DNA from: an uncultured Spirochaetaceae bacterium
Lineage (GTDB): Bacteria; Spirochaetota; Spirochaetia; Treponematales; Treponemataceae
NCBI GenBank assembly: GCA_902802305.1
Contig: CADCLG010000017.1
Coordinates: 1 to 58,856, forward strand
Direction of reading: 5' to 3'
DNA: 58,856 bases
The position numbers and the translations under genes were made by a program. The notes under the pieces were generated by a model. It worked only from the letters and a program-made list of their open reading frames with translations, had not been told where the DNA came from and ran no database searches. This document shows positions 35,234 through 45,079 of the stretch, piece by piece. How positions within the stretch are numbered: position 1 is the first letter of the stretch; every line of letters starts with the position of its first letter.

Positions 35234-36712
35234 ATGAAGAAAATTAATGTTTTTATAACAATTTGTTCAATTTGTTTAGGCCTGTCCATTTTATTCAGTT
35301 CATGCGGTACAACCTCTGGAGTAGAAAAAGAAGAAAACAAAGAAAAAGAAAAAACGGAAGAGATTGCAAAAGAAGATACTGAAAAAAATAAAAAGGAAGA
35401 ACCGAGCGAACCGGTTATTGAGGAGCCGGTAGTTATCGATCCGCCAAATGTTGCTTTTGCCAAAAATCTGCAGGAAGAACTTAAAAATGGCAGTGTGGAA
35501 GGAGCAATTAAACTTTTTGAAGATATTCCACAGGAATTGCAGAACGATGAAGAAATCAAGCTGATTTTATCTTCACTTTATATTTCAAATGGGGAATACG
35601 ATAAGGCAAATCAGGTTGCTCAGGAATTATTGGAGCAGGATCCTGAAAATATTCAGGCGATGGAACTTCTTTCTGTTTCTGCAAAAGCGGCTGGAGATAC
35701 AAAAAATTATAAAAGCATGAACAAGAAGATTCTGGAAACAGACCCTTATAATGCACAGGCAAATATTTTACAGGGCGAAGAATATGCTCTTAACAGAAAA
35801 TACAAGCTTGCCCGAGATTCTTTCAGCAAGGCATTAAAGAATGAACCTAATAATTCAGATGCTCTCTACGGTTATGCCCTTATGTCTTATTATCAGGATG
35901 ATTTAAGAAGCGCAAAATCAGCTTGTCAGAAGGTTTTAGACCAGACTCCTCAGGATTCTCAGGCTCTTGCTTTTATGGGAAAACTTGCCGCCGAAGATAA
36001 CAATTATCTGCGTGCAACTAAATATACGATTGAAGCACTTAAATATGATCCGGACAACTACAGTTATTATCTTGATTTAGGAAGCTATTATGATAATCAG
36101 GGAAAAATTGACGATGCAGCAAAAGCCTGGACAAAGGCAGCTGAACTGGAGCCTGATTATTTTCTTCCTTATGCTTATTTAGCCGGTGCATACGATTCTC
36201 ACGACAATTACCAGGAAGCTCTTAAAAATTATTACATGGTAATTCAGACAAATCCAAAATATTATTATGCTTATGAATCTGCGGCCATTTTGGAATATCA
36301 CACGGGAAATTATGAACAGGCCATCAAACTTTTCAATATTGCTTACAGCTACAGTAAGAGTTACAGCTATAAACTGATGATTGCAGCAAGCTATTTTAAG
36401 CAGAATGATTCTTTTAATGCAAAAAAGACAATCACAGAAGTATTAAAAACTCTGGATCGCGATTCTACAGAATATAATATGGCCAGAATGTTTGGTGATA
36501 CTTACAGCCGGAATGCAGAAACCACATTGCTTGGAAAAATAAATAAAGAAGACAATAGTACAAAAAAAGGTAAAATGCTATTCTATATGGGACTTTATTA
36601 CGAAATATTTGGAAGCAAAGAACTGGCACAGGATTATTACGCTAAGGTTGCCGGCATGAAAGCTCCGATGTTTTTTGAATACAGAATAGCAAAATGGGGA
36701 CTTGAAGAATGA
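35234..36712 (+). CDS. TPR lipoprotein
   Basis: 492 residues. The lipobox is FSSC (Cys at about 24), followed by an acidic Glu/Lys linker (about 30-70). From about 80 to 480 there are at least nine tetratricopeptide units (for example DALYGYALMSYYQDD and AYESAAILEYHTGNYEQAIKLF). A periplasmic scaffold for protein assembly is likely. TATAAT occurs at 35216-35221 and AGGAA before the ATG. It overlaps the next gene by four bases. Confidence 0.88.
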   Translation: MKKINVFITICSICLGLSILFSSCGTTSGVEKEENKEKEKTEEIAKEDTEKNKKEEPSEPVIEEPVVIDPPNVAFAKNLQEELKNGSVEGAIKLFEDIPQELQNDEEIKLILSSLYISNGEYDKANQVAQELLEQDPENIQAMELLSVSAKAAGDTKNYKSMNKKILETDPYNAQANILQGEEYALNRKYKLARDSFSKALKNEPNNSDALYGYALMSYYQDDLRSAKSACQKVLDQTPQDSQALAFMGKLAAEDNNYLRATKYTIEALKYDPDNYSYYLDLGSYYDNQGKIDDAAKAWTKAAELEPDYFLPYAYLAGAYDSHDNYQEALKNYYMVIQTNPKYYYAYESAAILEYHTGNYEQAIKLFNIAYSYSKSYSYKLMIAASYFKQNDSFNAKKTITEVLKTLDRDSTEYNMARMFGDTYSRNAETTLLGKINKEDNSTKKGKMLFYMGLYYEIFGSKELAQDYYAKVAGMKAPMFFEYRIAKWGLEE

Positions 36713-37887
36713 GCCAAACACAACGAGTTTTGTCGTTAAATGGAAAAACTATAACATTAATTGGAACTGCACATGTATCTGCAGAAAGTATTACAGAGGT
36801 AGAAAATACTATAAGGGAATTGAAGCCAGACAGCGTTGCAATTGAATTAGATGATAAACGCGCCGATTCAATTAAAAATAAAGATAAATACAGTCAGCTT
36901 GATATAATTCAGGTTTTGAAAAAGCACCAGGGATTTTTACTTCTGGCAAATCTTGTTCTTGCTTCTTTTCAGCGCAGAATGGGACAGAATGTTGGCGTAA
37001 AACCTGGAGATGAAATGCTTGCCGGAATCAAAGTAGCAGAAGAATTGGGAATACCGACTGTTATGGCAGACCGACCTATTCAGGTTACTTTGAGACGGGC
37101 CTGGGCAAAAAATAATCTCTGGGGAAAAAGCAAACTGATTGCAGCCCTTCTTTCAAGTGCCTTCAGCAAGGAAGAAATGTCAGCTCAGGAAATTGAAGAC
37201 ATTAAAGATAAAAATGAAATGGATTCAATGATGAAAGAGCTTGCTGATTACATGCCTGTTGTAAAGGAAGTTCTTATTGACGAAAGAAATCTTTATCTGG
37301 CAAAAAAAATCTGGGATGCGCCGGGAAATAATATAGTTGCTGTTTTGGGAGCGGGACATCTTGATGGGGTTGTTGAAAATCTTGAAGCAATTGCAGCCGG
37401 TAAAACAGAGGCAAACCTTGAAGAAATAAGCCAGGAACCTAAAAAGGGAATCGGTGGTAAAATTGTAAGCTGGATTATTCCTGCAATTATTGTAGGATTG
37501 ATAGTTGCAGGCTTTATTTACGGTGGAAGTCAGCTTGGAACAAAAATGATTAAATCCTGGGTTTTGTGGAACGGAACTTGTGCGGCTGTTTTAACTCTGC
37601 TTGCTGCCGGACATCCTCTTACAGTGCTTGCGGCTTTTGTAAGTGCGCCAATTACATCTTTGTGTCCTTTTATTGGCTGCGGTTTTGTTACTGCAATTAT
37701 TCAGGCCCTTGTTTGCAAGCCTAAAGTTTGTGATATGGAAACCTTGCAGGACGATGTTTCTGTAAAAGGCTTTTACAAAAACCGTATTCTGCGCGTTCTT
37801 TTAGTTTTTATCCTTTCTTCATTAGGAAGTTCTATTGCTACTTTTGTGAGTGGAGCTGATATTATTGGAAAACTGGCAAGCAATTAA
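36709..37887 (+). CDS. TraB-family membrane protein
   Basis: 392 residues. The N-terminal TraB/PrgY domain (1-230) has LIGTAHVSAESITEV and VAIELDDKRAD and a second GAGHLDG block; these His and Glu residues are proposed metal ligands of an uncharacterised Tiki-like protease group. About four membrane segments follow in the C-terminal 150 residues. The ATGA overlap with the TPR lipoprotein suggests the two function together, though the partner relationship is inference. Confidence 0.87.
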   Translation: MSQTQRVLSLNGKTITLIGTAHVSAESITEVENTIRELKPDSVAIELDDKRADSIKNKDKYSQLDIIQVLKKHQGFLLLANLVLASFQRRMGQNVGVKPGDEMLAGIKVAEELGIPTVMADRPIQVTLRRAWAKNNLWGKSKLIAALLSSAFSKEEMSAQEIEDIKDKNEMDSMMKELADYMPVVKEVLIDERNLYLAKKIWDAPGNNIVAVLGAGHLDGVVENLEAIAAGKTEANLEEISQEPKKGIGGKIVSWIIPAIIVGLIVAGFIYGGSQLGTKMIKSWVLWNGTCAAVLTLLAAGHPLTVLAAFVSAPITSLCPFIGCGFVTAIIQALVCKPKVCDMETLQDDVSVKGFYKNRILRVLLVFILSSLGSSIATFVSGADIIGKLASN

Positions 37888-37925
37888 TAATGCATGATAC
37901 TGAATGCTTAGTGCTGAATGCTTAA

Positions 37926-37979
37926 TAAAAAAAGGGCGTTTTTTCTTAGAGATTTCTAATGAAAAAATGCCTTTTTTTG
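37926..37979 (+). terminator. Terminator after the TraB-family gene
   Basis: Long stem AAAAAAAGGGCGTTTTTTC / GAAAAAATGCCTTTTTTT with an internal TTAGA / TCTAA stem, ending in a T-run. Just before it, TGAATGCTTA occurs twice in tandem (37900-37927). Confidence 0.75.
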
Positions 37980-38039
37980 TTTAAAATATAGATAATGACG
38001 GGGAACACAACTTCCTGTTACTTATGATTTTTAGCATGG

Positions 38040-39479
38040 ATGGATTTAATGAAAAAGCTTTCGCTGCTTATCATTTCTTTGTTTCTCATTTGTTATAATC
38101 TTAATTCTATTGAACTTATAGCGACAAAAGATTTGCTTGCTTCTTATCTGGAAAGGGATTCAGACTTAAAAAAGCTTACAATTGAATTGCAGAAAGTAAA
38201 ATTGACCTATGAGTCTGTAAAAATTGAAAGAGGCTTTGATATTCAGCTTTCTACAGGAACAATGACTTTCCGTCTTGGTGCTGATGACGTTTTTTCGGTT
38301 AATCCTTCTCTGTCTGTAAATCTTCCTCAATATTCTAATTTGGGAATAAAAGTAGGCTCAAAGGTAAATGTGAATACAAATGAAGAAACAGGCAGCGGTG
38401 TAAGTGATACTTCCATAAATTTGAGCATGGATATTCTTTCTTCTTCAAAAGATGAAAGAAATATTGCCTTTTTAAAGGCAGAACGCTCTATTCTGGAGGC
38501 AGAAAGGGCTCTGGCAAAAAAGGCACTGGAAAAAGAGCAGACTTTTTATCGAAATTTAAGCAGGCTGCTTTCAGAAGTCAGTTCAATCATTTCTGCCCAG
38601 CAGGATTATTATGATGATAAAATCTCCTTTGAAAAAATAAAGGCTCAGGGATATGCAAAAACTTCTTCGACTTACAGAAGGGCGGAAATGCAGGTTTTAG
38701 GCGATGAGCATGACATTGAAAGTGATGAGCGAAATCTTTTCAATGATTATAAAATTTTTTATCTGGAATGTGGGCAAAATCTTGATTTGGCTGATTTAAA
38801 TGATTATATAGAGCTTATTCCTTCTGATATTGAAATTGTCCAGCCTTTGAATGTTCATGATTTTTCACCGGACGATTATGCTGAAACTGAAAAAGCAATC
38901 TGGACAAATAAAATAAATCAGATGACAAGGGAGGCTGCAAAAGATTATTCTCTTGCGGCTTCTGCCGGTTATACCCTTGCTAATTCAAAAACTAATTCTG
39001 ATACAGTTGGGATTGGTTTAGAAGGAACTTATGGTGGAGTGGGGGCGAATCTTAATTTAGATTTTCCACTTGCTTCTGATAATTCAAATCCTGCAATAAC
39101 AATGGGAATCACAGTAAAGCCTAATACTTTTAAGAAAAATCAGATTTCTGCTCAACTGGAAGAATTGTCTGCAGAGGAAGAAAAAATTGCAATTGATAAT
39201 GCAAGAATAAATTTTGCAACTGCGGCTAAGGAAAAGGATTTGGAATTGGAAAGTGTCTTATGGGAGCAATCAACAAACAGCCAAAATCTGGAGCTTTATA
39301 AAAGTCTGGCAGAAGATATGTTCAAATGGTACAAGCAGGGAATTGTTACAGAAAGTGAATATCTTGCGGCAAAAATAAACATGCAGAAAAGCAGTGTTTC
39401 GCAGATTGTGAACTCCATAAACATGATAATTTATAATTCTGAAATAAAGTCGATGTTTGTGGATAGTCAGAACAAATAA
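38040..39479 (+). CDS. TolC-like outer membrane efflux protein
   Basis: 479 residues. A signal peptide follows Met4 (MKKLSLLIISLFLICYN), which may be the true start at 38049. The mature protein is mostly long coiled-coil helices with central beta-rich stretches (about 80-130 and 310-365), the two-repeat outer-membrane factor pattern. It would form the exit channel for the adaptor and MacB-like ABC pump encoded next. First gene of a four-gene operon. Confidence 0.85.
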   Translation: MDLMKKLSLLIISLFLICYNLNSIELIATKDLLASYLERDSDLKKLTIELQKVKLTYESVKIERGFDIQLSTGTMTFRLGADDVFSVNPSLSVNLPQYSNLGIKVGSKVNVNTNEETGSGVSDTSINLSMDILSSSKDERNIAFLKAERSILEAERALAKKALEKEQTFYRNLSRLLSEVSSIISAQQDYYDDKISFEKIKAQGYAKTSSTYRRAEMQVLGDEHDIESDERNLFNDYKIFYLECGQNLDLADLNDYIELIPSDIEIVQPLNVHDFSPDDYAETEKAIWTNKINQMTREAAKDYSLAASAGYTLANSKTNSDTVGIGLEGTYGGVGANLNLDFPLASDNSNPAITMGITVKPNTFKKNQISAQLEELSAEEEKIAIDNARINFATAAKEKDLELESVLWEQSTNSQNLELYKSLAEDMFKWYKQGIVTESEYLAAKINMQKSSVSQIVNSINMIIYNSEIKSMFVDSQNK

Positions 39480-39507
39480 AGTTTGCAAATTAAATTAGGG
39501 AGCTTTT

Positions 39508-40542
39508 ATGAAAACTAAAAAAGTTGTTAAGGTTTTTTTCATTATTTTTTTTGTAGCTGTAATCCTGGCTGGCGGGCTTGTTGGATTGAGGTTTTTACTA
39601 CATAAAGATTCTGCTGAAGTTCCCGTATATCAGGTCCGCAAAGAAACTTATGAAAATATAATTGAAGTTTCAGGAACTGTTGCTGCAGCACAGGAACAGA
39701 CCTTGCAGGCTTTGTCTGCTGGAACTGTGCTTGGTGTCTATGTAAAGGCCGGTGACAGTGTAAAGAAAGGCGATGTTTTGATTCAGCTTGATGATACCTC
39801 GGAACAATACAATCTTGCAAAACACGATTATGATATGGCTACAAAAAGAATAACTGGTTCTGTAAAAGAGATTAAGCTTATGGAAACCCAGCGATTGTCT
39901 TTGCTTCAAAAAATTGCGGATAGACAGGTTCTTGCAACTTTTGACGGAGTGATTGCAGATTTAGATGTTGCAGTTGGTGATTCTCTTGAGGCAAAGGACA
40001 GCGTTGGAACAATTGTCAATATTGATTATCTTACTGCGGAGGTTGAAGTTGCAGAAACCGATGTTTCAAAGCTTAAGGTGGGACAGCCTGTTATTCTTTC
40101 ATTTCCAGCCTATACCAAAAATACGGTAACTGGTTATATTGTTAGCTGGCCTGCAATTGGAGAAATTACTTCCAGGGGGGCAACAATTGTAAAGGCAAAA
40201 ATAAGAATTGATGATTATCCTGCTGAAATACTGCCTAATTTTTCTTTTACCGGCAAAATCCAGATAGAAGAACCTGTCGATTATCTTGTTGTTGAACGTT
40301 ATGCAATTGGTTATGAGGATAAAAAGCCTTATGTTGTTCTTGAAAAAAACGGTGAAAAGGTTTCTGTAAAGGTTCAGCCTTATGGTATGGATTATGTAAA
40401 GGTTTTGGAAGGACTTAAAGGTGGGGAAAAACTAATTCAGCAGACAATTCCTGCAAAATCAGGGCAGAATAGGGGAAAAAATAAAAACGGCGGAATGGGT
40501 GGAATGGGAGCTATGCCTCCAGCTGCTGGTGGAAAGCGGTAG
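39508..40542 (+). CDS. Periplasmic adaptor (MacA/RND-type membrane fusion protein)
   Basis: 344 residues. An N-terminal membrane anchor (about 8-28) is followed by the biotinyl-lipoyl-like hairpin (VSGTVAAAQEQTLQALSAGTV, VKAGDSVKKGDVLIQLDD; a very short helical hairpin; DGVIADLDVAVGDSLEA). Beta-barrel and membrane-proximal domains follow, and the tail is Gly/Met/Pro-rich. GGGAG precedes the ATG. It links the inner-membrane ABC pump and the TolC-like channel. Confidence 0.92.
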   Translation: MKTKKVVKVFFIIFFVAVILAGGLVGLRFLLHKDSAEVPVYQVRKETYENIIEVSGTVAAAQEQTLQALSAGTVLGVYVKAGDSVKKGDVLIQLDDTSEQYNLAKHDYDMATKRITGSVKEIKLMETQRLSLLQKIADRQVLATFDGVIADLDVAVGDSLEAKDSVGTIVNIDYLTAEVEVAETDVSKLKVGQPVILSFPAYTKNTVTGYIVSWPAIGEITSRGATIVKAKIRIDDYPAEILPNFSFTGKIQIEEPVDYLVVERYAIGYEDKKPYVVLEKNGEKVSVKVQPYGMDYVKVLEGLKGGEKLIQQTIPAKSGQNRGKNKNGGMGGMGAMPPAAGGKR

Positions 40543-40566
40543 TTTTATTATCGGAAGGGATATTAT

Positions 40567-41289
40567 ATGAGTGAAAGGGTAGTAAAACTTACTGACGTAG
40601 TTAAAACCTACGTTATGGGCGATAATACAGTTTATGCTTTGCGGGGCATAAGTTTTGAGATTTGTCAGGGGGAGTTTCTTGCAATTATGGGGCCCTCTGG
40701 TTCTGGGAAATCCACCTGCATGAATATGATTGGCTGTCTGGATAGACCGACTTCTGGAATTGTTGAAATAAACGGCAAAGAAACTGCAAAAATGACCGAA
40801 AAGGAACTTGCTGTTTTAAGAAACAAAACTGTAGGCTTTGTTTTTCAGCAATATCATCTGATTCCTTCAATGAATGTTCTGGAAAATGTAATGCTGCCTT
40901 TGAAGTATAAGCGGGTTGAAAAAAAAGAAAGGATTGAGCTGGCTAAAGAGGCACTTGATTCAGTTGGGCTTGCTGAAAGAATAATGCATCGGCCTCATGA
41001 GCTTTCTGGCGGACAGAAGCAGAGGGTTGCAATTGCAAGGGCTATGGTTACTGCTCCAAAAATACTGCTTGCGGATGAGCCGACCGGAGCTTTGGATTCT
41101 AAAACCGGGCTTCAGGTAATGCAGCTTTTCAGGCGAATAAATGAAAAAAATGGAACAACGGTCATAATAGTTACTCATGATCAGGGAATAGGTTCTTCCA
41201 TGAACCGCTGCATTAGAATTCTGGACGGTCAGATTGTAGACGCTAATATTATCGATGGTCAGAATGTAGAAAATGGAGGCAATTCATAA
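40567..41289 (+). CDS. ABC transporter ATPase, MacB/LolD type
   Basis: 240 residues. Walker A GPSGSGKST at about 40-48, signature LSGGQKQR, Walker B ILLADEPTGALD. The FQQYHLIPSMNVLENVMLP segment is diagnostic for the MacB/LolD/FtsE group. It powers the mechanotransmission pump formed with the next gene, with which it overlaps by one base. AAGGGA precedes its ATG. Confidence 0.95.
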   Translation: MSERVVKLTDVVKTYVMGDNTVYALRGISFEICQGEFLAIMGPSGSGKSTCMNMIGCLDRPTSGIVEINGKETAKMTEKELAVLRNKTVGFVFQQYHLIPSMNVLENVMLPLKYKRVEKKERIELAKEALDSVGLAERIMHRPHELSGGQKQRVAIARAMVTAPKILLADEPTGALDSKTGLQVMQLFRRINEKNGTTVIIVTHDQGIGSSMNRCIRILDGQIVDANIIDGQNVENGGNS

Positions 41290-42476
41290 TGTGGGAAGAT
41301 TTTTTGAATGCCCTCAATAACTTTAAGAGGAATAAAACCCGTACTTTTCTTTCCCTGTTGGGTGTAATTATTGGTGTTGCTTCTGTAATTGTAATCACAA
41401 GTATGGGAAAAAGCTCTACTAAAAAAATTGAAAGCACTTTTGGTACGGCGGGCCTGGATGTTGTGAATGTAAGTCCTGGATTTATAAGAAGAAAAGCCCT
41501 TTCCCAAACTATGCCCTTTGATGAAAGCTTTAGAATAAAATTATTTGATAATATTCCTGACATAAAAAAAGTTTGGTTCAAAAACTCCTTTAATGTTACC
41601 CTGAGTTATGGGGATACCTCTTCTTCTATAAGCTGTAGTGCTGTTGAGACCGGTTATCTGGAAATGTATAACCTTGAGCTGGAAAGCGGAGATTTTTTTA
41701 ATGTTACGGACAATGAAGAAGGAACTCAGAAAATAATTTTGAATCATGAGACTGCCGAAAGCTTTTTTCCTGCCGGTGATGCGGTTGGCAAGCAGATTAT
41801 GCTGGTTTCAAATAAGGTTACTTTTGGTTTTCATGTAATTGGAGTTTTAAAAGAACAGACAACTGGCATGGAAAACGGAGCGGCTTTTATTCCCAGGGGA
41901 TTTTATTCTAAAAAAATCAAGCCTAATCCCGAAGCAGGAAATGTAATGGTTCAGGCAGTTTCCAATGAAAAGGCTGTTTCTCTGGTGGATTCTATAAAAG
42001 AATACTGCACGGAAATTACTGGAAATGAATATGCCGTAAATGTCAATTCTATGCAGTCAATGCTGGAGCAGATGAGTGAAATTACAAATACAATGAGCAT
42101 TATGCTTTCTGCAATTGCGGCTATTTCTCTGCTGGTTGGCGGAATTGGAATTATGAATATTATGATTGTTACTGTAACCGAGCGTAAACAGGAAATAGGA
42201 ATAAGAAAAGCTTTGGGAGCTTCTCCAAAAGATATAAGGCAGCAGTTTCTGGTGGAATCAGCAAGCATTACGGTAATTGGCGGACTTCTAGGTATTATAA
42301 TTGGAATAATAATAAGTTTTGCCGTGGAGTATGTTCAGAAGCAGGCTTATATTGTGAGCTGGCAGGCTTGTGTAGTTTCTTTTGTTTTTTCAGTTTTTGT
42401 AGGGATTTTCTTTGGTCTGAATCCAGCAAGCAGAGCCGCAAAACTGGATCCAGTGATTGCCTTGAGCAGCGAGTAA
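41289..42476 (+). CDS. ABC transporter permease, MacB type
   Basis: 395 residues. One N-terminal membrane helix (about 20-40), a large periplasmic domain (about 45-265), and three C-terminal helices containing the FtsX-fold motif GGIGIMNIMIVTVTERKQEIG (split around residue 285). Together with the preceding ATPase it makes a split MacB. The cargo may be a peptide, lipoprotein or antibiotic and cannot be told from sequence. GGAGG lies 14 bases upstream of the ATG. Confidence 0.93.
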   Translation: MWEDFLNALNNFKRNKTRTFLSLLGVIIGVASVIVITSMGKSSTKKIESTFGTAGLDVVNVSPGFIRRKALSQTMPFDESFRIKLFDNIPDIKKVWFKNSFNVTLSYGDTSSSISCSAVETGYLEMYNLELESGDFFNVTDNEEGTQKIILNHETAESFFPAGDAVGKQIMLVSNKVTFGFHVIGVLKEQTTGMENGAAFIPRGFYSKKIKPNPEAGNVMVQAVSNEKAVSLVDSIKEYCTEITGNEYAVNVNSMQSMLEQMSEITNTMSIMLSAIAAISLLVGGIGIMNIMIVTVTERKQEIGIRKALGASPKDIRQQFLVESASITVIGGLLGIIIGIIISFAVEYVQKQAYIVSWQACVVSFVFSVFVGIFFGLNPASRAAKLDPVIALSSE

Positions 42477-42495
42477 CAACACCGGCTTCTGTGGA

Positions 42496-44193
42496 TTAAT
42501 ATCCGTCGGACATTTCTCGGTTGGCGTCTTTTTTGCACAATTCGTCATATACTAAAGAACGCTTACGCAAATCTTCCTTGAGTTCTTTTGGGAAAGGCAT
42601 ATTGCGCCAGAAAATACCGCGAACATCTTTTTCCAGTCTCTGTACACCGGTAGATTCCTTTGTCATCCAGAGAATATAATCTTCAATAAAGTATTCCTTT
42701 AAGTCACCCTTCAGCTTCATCTGCTCATAGTGCTGGTAGTATTGTCCGGTAAGTCCTTCTTCCATCCAGTAGTAAGAGGCTTTTTCCTTTGCAACCTGCC
42801 AGCGTAAATCAGCTACAGCGGCAAGAATAGCAATGCGCAAATCTCTAGGATACATTGGAACTACAATACGACCACGGCTGGTTACGCGGTTGTAGCGGTC
42901 AAAAGGTTCCCAACAGAAACCACGGTCTCCGTAGGTAGGAACCAAAAGAACGTAAGGTACAATTCTGTTCGGAACATTTTTGTGGATTCTGCAGAAAACC
43001 CCAGGGTCAAGGGATTCAATCCATGAAAGAATGGCTATTACATTTTCCCTTGTTCCTGTTCCTTTTTCTGTACAGTGATAGAATTCACGTGTAAAAATTG
43101 GGAACTGGTTTCCTCGTCTTCCTACCGTCATTTTTGCCATTTGACGGATTGTGTCAAATTCTGTATTGATTGCGCTGGTGTCTACAGTTGTAATTGCAGG
43201 ACCATCAGCGATTTTGTTTTGAACGCTGGTATAAACGCCCTTTGCTTCCTTAAATTCTTCCTGGGCTTTGGAAAGCTCCTTGTCATTTTTAGAAAGGCGG
43301 TGAAGCAGGTCTGTGATTTCGGAAAACATTCTTCTTTGGCTTTCTGAAAGACTGGAAGTATGAGGCTCTAGTCCGATTACAGGAGTATGAACAAAAAGTC
43401 CTTCAATTCGGTTGCGAAGCTCCAGCTCAATCATTGAGCGTTCGTTTTCTTTTATGTTAAGAATGTTTTCGGAGCTTTGAAGCTTTCCTGAATTCTTAGA
43501 CTGCAACTGCATGAGTCGGGTTTGTTCTGCAGAAGCGGCTTCTGCTCCTGTAAGATTTTTTGTAGACTGCTTTTTTTCATCAGTCATAGAATTCTTCATT
43601 CTGCCGGATGCAATTTCTTTGAACCATTCATCAACATAAAGAATTGGCTCATTCATTGTATTTTCAAAAATAACTCTTGAAAAGAATTCTTTATGTTCAG
43701 CCTTGAAAAGTGAAGGCAGAAGAATGCCAAAGCGCATTAACATTCTTTTGGGCATTGGAAGATTCAAATCAGCCATTTTTGGGGCCATACCACGCAGAAG
43801 CTCCCAGTAACAGGTAACAATCTGCTGACGGAAAACAGCCCTGTCTTTTGCATCTTGAGTTGTAAGATATTTTGAAAGAATTTGATGTACACGCTGGGCA
43901 GATGCATTTTCGCCTGTCAGTGCAGTTTTATAATATTTTGTATCATCGTAAACACCACTGGAAGAATCGTTCAAGAATTTTTCAATTTTATCAAATCCTT
44001 TTTTGCTCAAATCTACATTGTGAAGTGAATTGTTGATTGGTGTTGAAGATGTGATTCCTTCGTTCTTGGATAAAAGAGATTTGTCAAATGTCGTCTCGCT
44101 ATCGGGTAGGGAATCTATATCATCTATAGATACTGTTTCCTGTGTGTTAGCCAAAAGAGCAGCAATCTCCGGGTCCAGCTCTGATTCGTCCAT
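42496..44193 (-). CDS. Conserved cytoplasmic protein of unknown function with coiled coil
   Basis: 565 residues, not recognised. The acidic N-terminus (1-60) is likely disordered. Helices occupy 60-200, and a Gln/Lys/Glu coiled coil lies at about 215-335. A conserved-looking C-terminal globular part (about 350-560) contains FPIFTREFYHCTEKGTGTRE, GFCWEPFDRYNRVTSRGRI and YWMEEGLTGQYYQHYE. AGGAG precedes the ATG. No signal or membrane segments. It is divergent from the RlpA gene. Confidence 0.75.
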   Translation of the reverse strand: MDESELDPEIAALLANTQETVSIDDIDSLPDSETTFDKSLLSKNEGITSSTPINNSLHNVDLSKKGFDKIEKFLNDSSSGVYDDTKYYKTALTGENASAQRVHQILSKYLTTQDAKDRAVFRQQIVTCYWELLRGMAPKMADLNLPMPKRMLMRFGILLPSLFKAEHKEFFSRVIFENTMNEPILYVDEWFKEIASGRMKNSMTDEKKQSTKNLTGAEAASAEQTRLMQLQSKNSGKLQSSENILNIKENERSMIELELRNRIEGLFVHTPVIGLEPHTSSLSESQRRMFSEITDLLHRLSKNDKELSKAQEEFKEAKGVYTSVQNKIADGPAITTVDTSAINTEFDTIRQMAKMTVGRRGNQFPIFTREFYHCTEKGTGTRENVIAILSWIESLDPGVFCRIHKNVPNRIVPYVLLVPTYGDRGFCWEPFDRYNRVTSRGRIVVPMYPRDLRIAILAAVADLRWQVAKEKASYYWMEEGLTGQYYQHYEQMKLKGDLKEYFIEDYILWMTKESTGVQRLEKDVRGIFWRNMPFPKELKEDLRKRSLVYDELCKKDANREMSDGY

Positions 44194-44229
44194 TAAAAAC
44201 TCCTATGAAATAGATTATATCATACTTTC

Positions 44230-44235
44230 TATATT
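44230..44235 (+). promoter_or_regulatory. -10 box placed for a leaderless start of the RlpA gene
   Basis: TATATT with six bases to the ATG at 44242 and no Shine-Dalgarno before either candidate start codon. Confidence 0.4.
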
Positions 44236-44241
44236 TTACAA

Positions 44242-45009
44242 ATGCTAAAAAATATTAGGTTGCGCTTTGATTTAACCGATAGATTAGATATGAGAAAAAT
44301 ATTCTTTGTTTTGTTTATTGTGATTTGCATAGGGCAGGGAGCTTTTGCGGCTAAAGTTTATAAAAGTAGTGCGGTTGCTTCCTTTTACGGGGCAGATTTT
44401 CATGGAAAAACTACATCATCGGGGGAAGCCTTTGATATGCATGATTTTACCTGTGCCCATAAATTGCTTCCTTTTAATACTGTTTTACGTGTTACCAATC
44501 TTTTGAATGGAAGAAGTGTAGAAGTTCGCGTTAATGACAGGGGACCTTTTATTGTCGGTCGTGAAATTGATTTATCAACTGCCGCTGCAGAAAAGCTTAA
44601 CATGATTGGAGCCGGCACTGTAGAAGTAAAGCTTGAAGTTGTAAAAATGGGTGCCAATACTAAATTGAGTATGCAGACTGCCGAAAGTGCAAAAAAAATA
44701 ATGGCAAAAAAAGGTGAAATCCTGAAAAATCCTTGGGATAATCATATCGAAAATAATAAGACGGATAAGCCGGAGCTTGCACAAGCAGCTGTAAAAAAGG
44801 AATGGATAATTCAGGTTGGTTCTTATTCCCAGAGAGAAAATGCCCTTAATACTGCCAAAAAACTTTCAAGAGCTGGTTTTAAAAATGTTTATCTTCAAAC
44901 AACAAGTGAAGTTGTAAGGGTGGTTATAAAAAATATTCCTGATGAAAAACTTGAAGAAACTGAAGTAAAATTGCAGACCTGTGGCTTCCATGATTACTTT
45001 AAAAAATGA
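44242..45009 (+). CDS. RlpA-family lytic transglycosylase-like protein with SPOR domain
   Basis: 255 residues from ATG 44242. The signal peptide core begins at Met17 (MRKIFFVLFIVICIGQGAFA), so 44290 is an alternative start. Residues about 40-130 are the RlpA double-psi beta-barrel (SFYGADFHGKTTSSGEAFD, NDRGPFIVGREIDLS with the catalytic-type Asp). A C-terminal SPOR domain (about 180-253, EWIIQVGSYSQRENA) binds denuded septal peptidoglycan. The protein should act at the division septum in the periplasm. Confidence 0.92.
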   Translation: MLKNIRLRFDLTDRLDMRKIFFVLFIVICIGQGAFAAKVYKSSAVASFYGADFHGKTTSSGEAFDMHDFTCAHKLLPFNTVLRVTNLLNGRSVEVRVNDRGPFIVGREIDLSTAAAEKLNMIGAGTVEVKLEVVKMGANTKLSMQTAESAKKIMAKKGEILKNPWDNHIENNKTDKPELAQAAVKKEWIIQVGSYSQRENALNTAKKLSRAGFKNVYLQTTSEVVRVVIKNIPDEKLEETEVKLQTCGFHDYFKK

Positions 45010-45043
45010 TTTTTTCCTTGATAATTGCTTTTTAATTTTATAT

Positions 45044-45063
45044 ATTAATCTGTAGAGATTAAT
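45044..45063 (+). other. Small hairpin in the clpP leader
   Basis: ATTAATCT-gtag-AGATTAAT, an 8-bp perfect inverted repeat 16 bases before the clpP ATG. It may be a 5'-UTR stem or an operator; no family is recognised. Confidence 0.35.
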
Positions 45064-45079
45064 TATTTTAGGAGTTCAC

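Noticed and set aside
37888..37925. CRISPR-like or larger tandem array after the TraB-family gene
   Set aside because: Only a ten-base unit repeated twice, without spacers.
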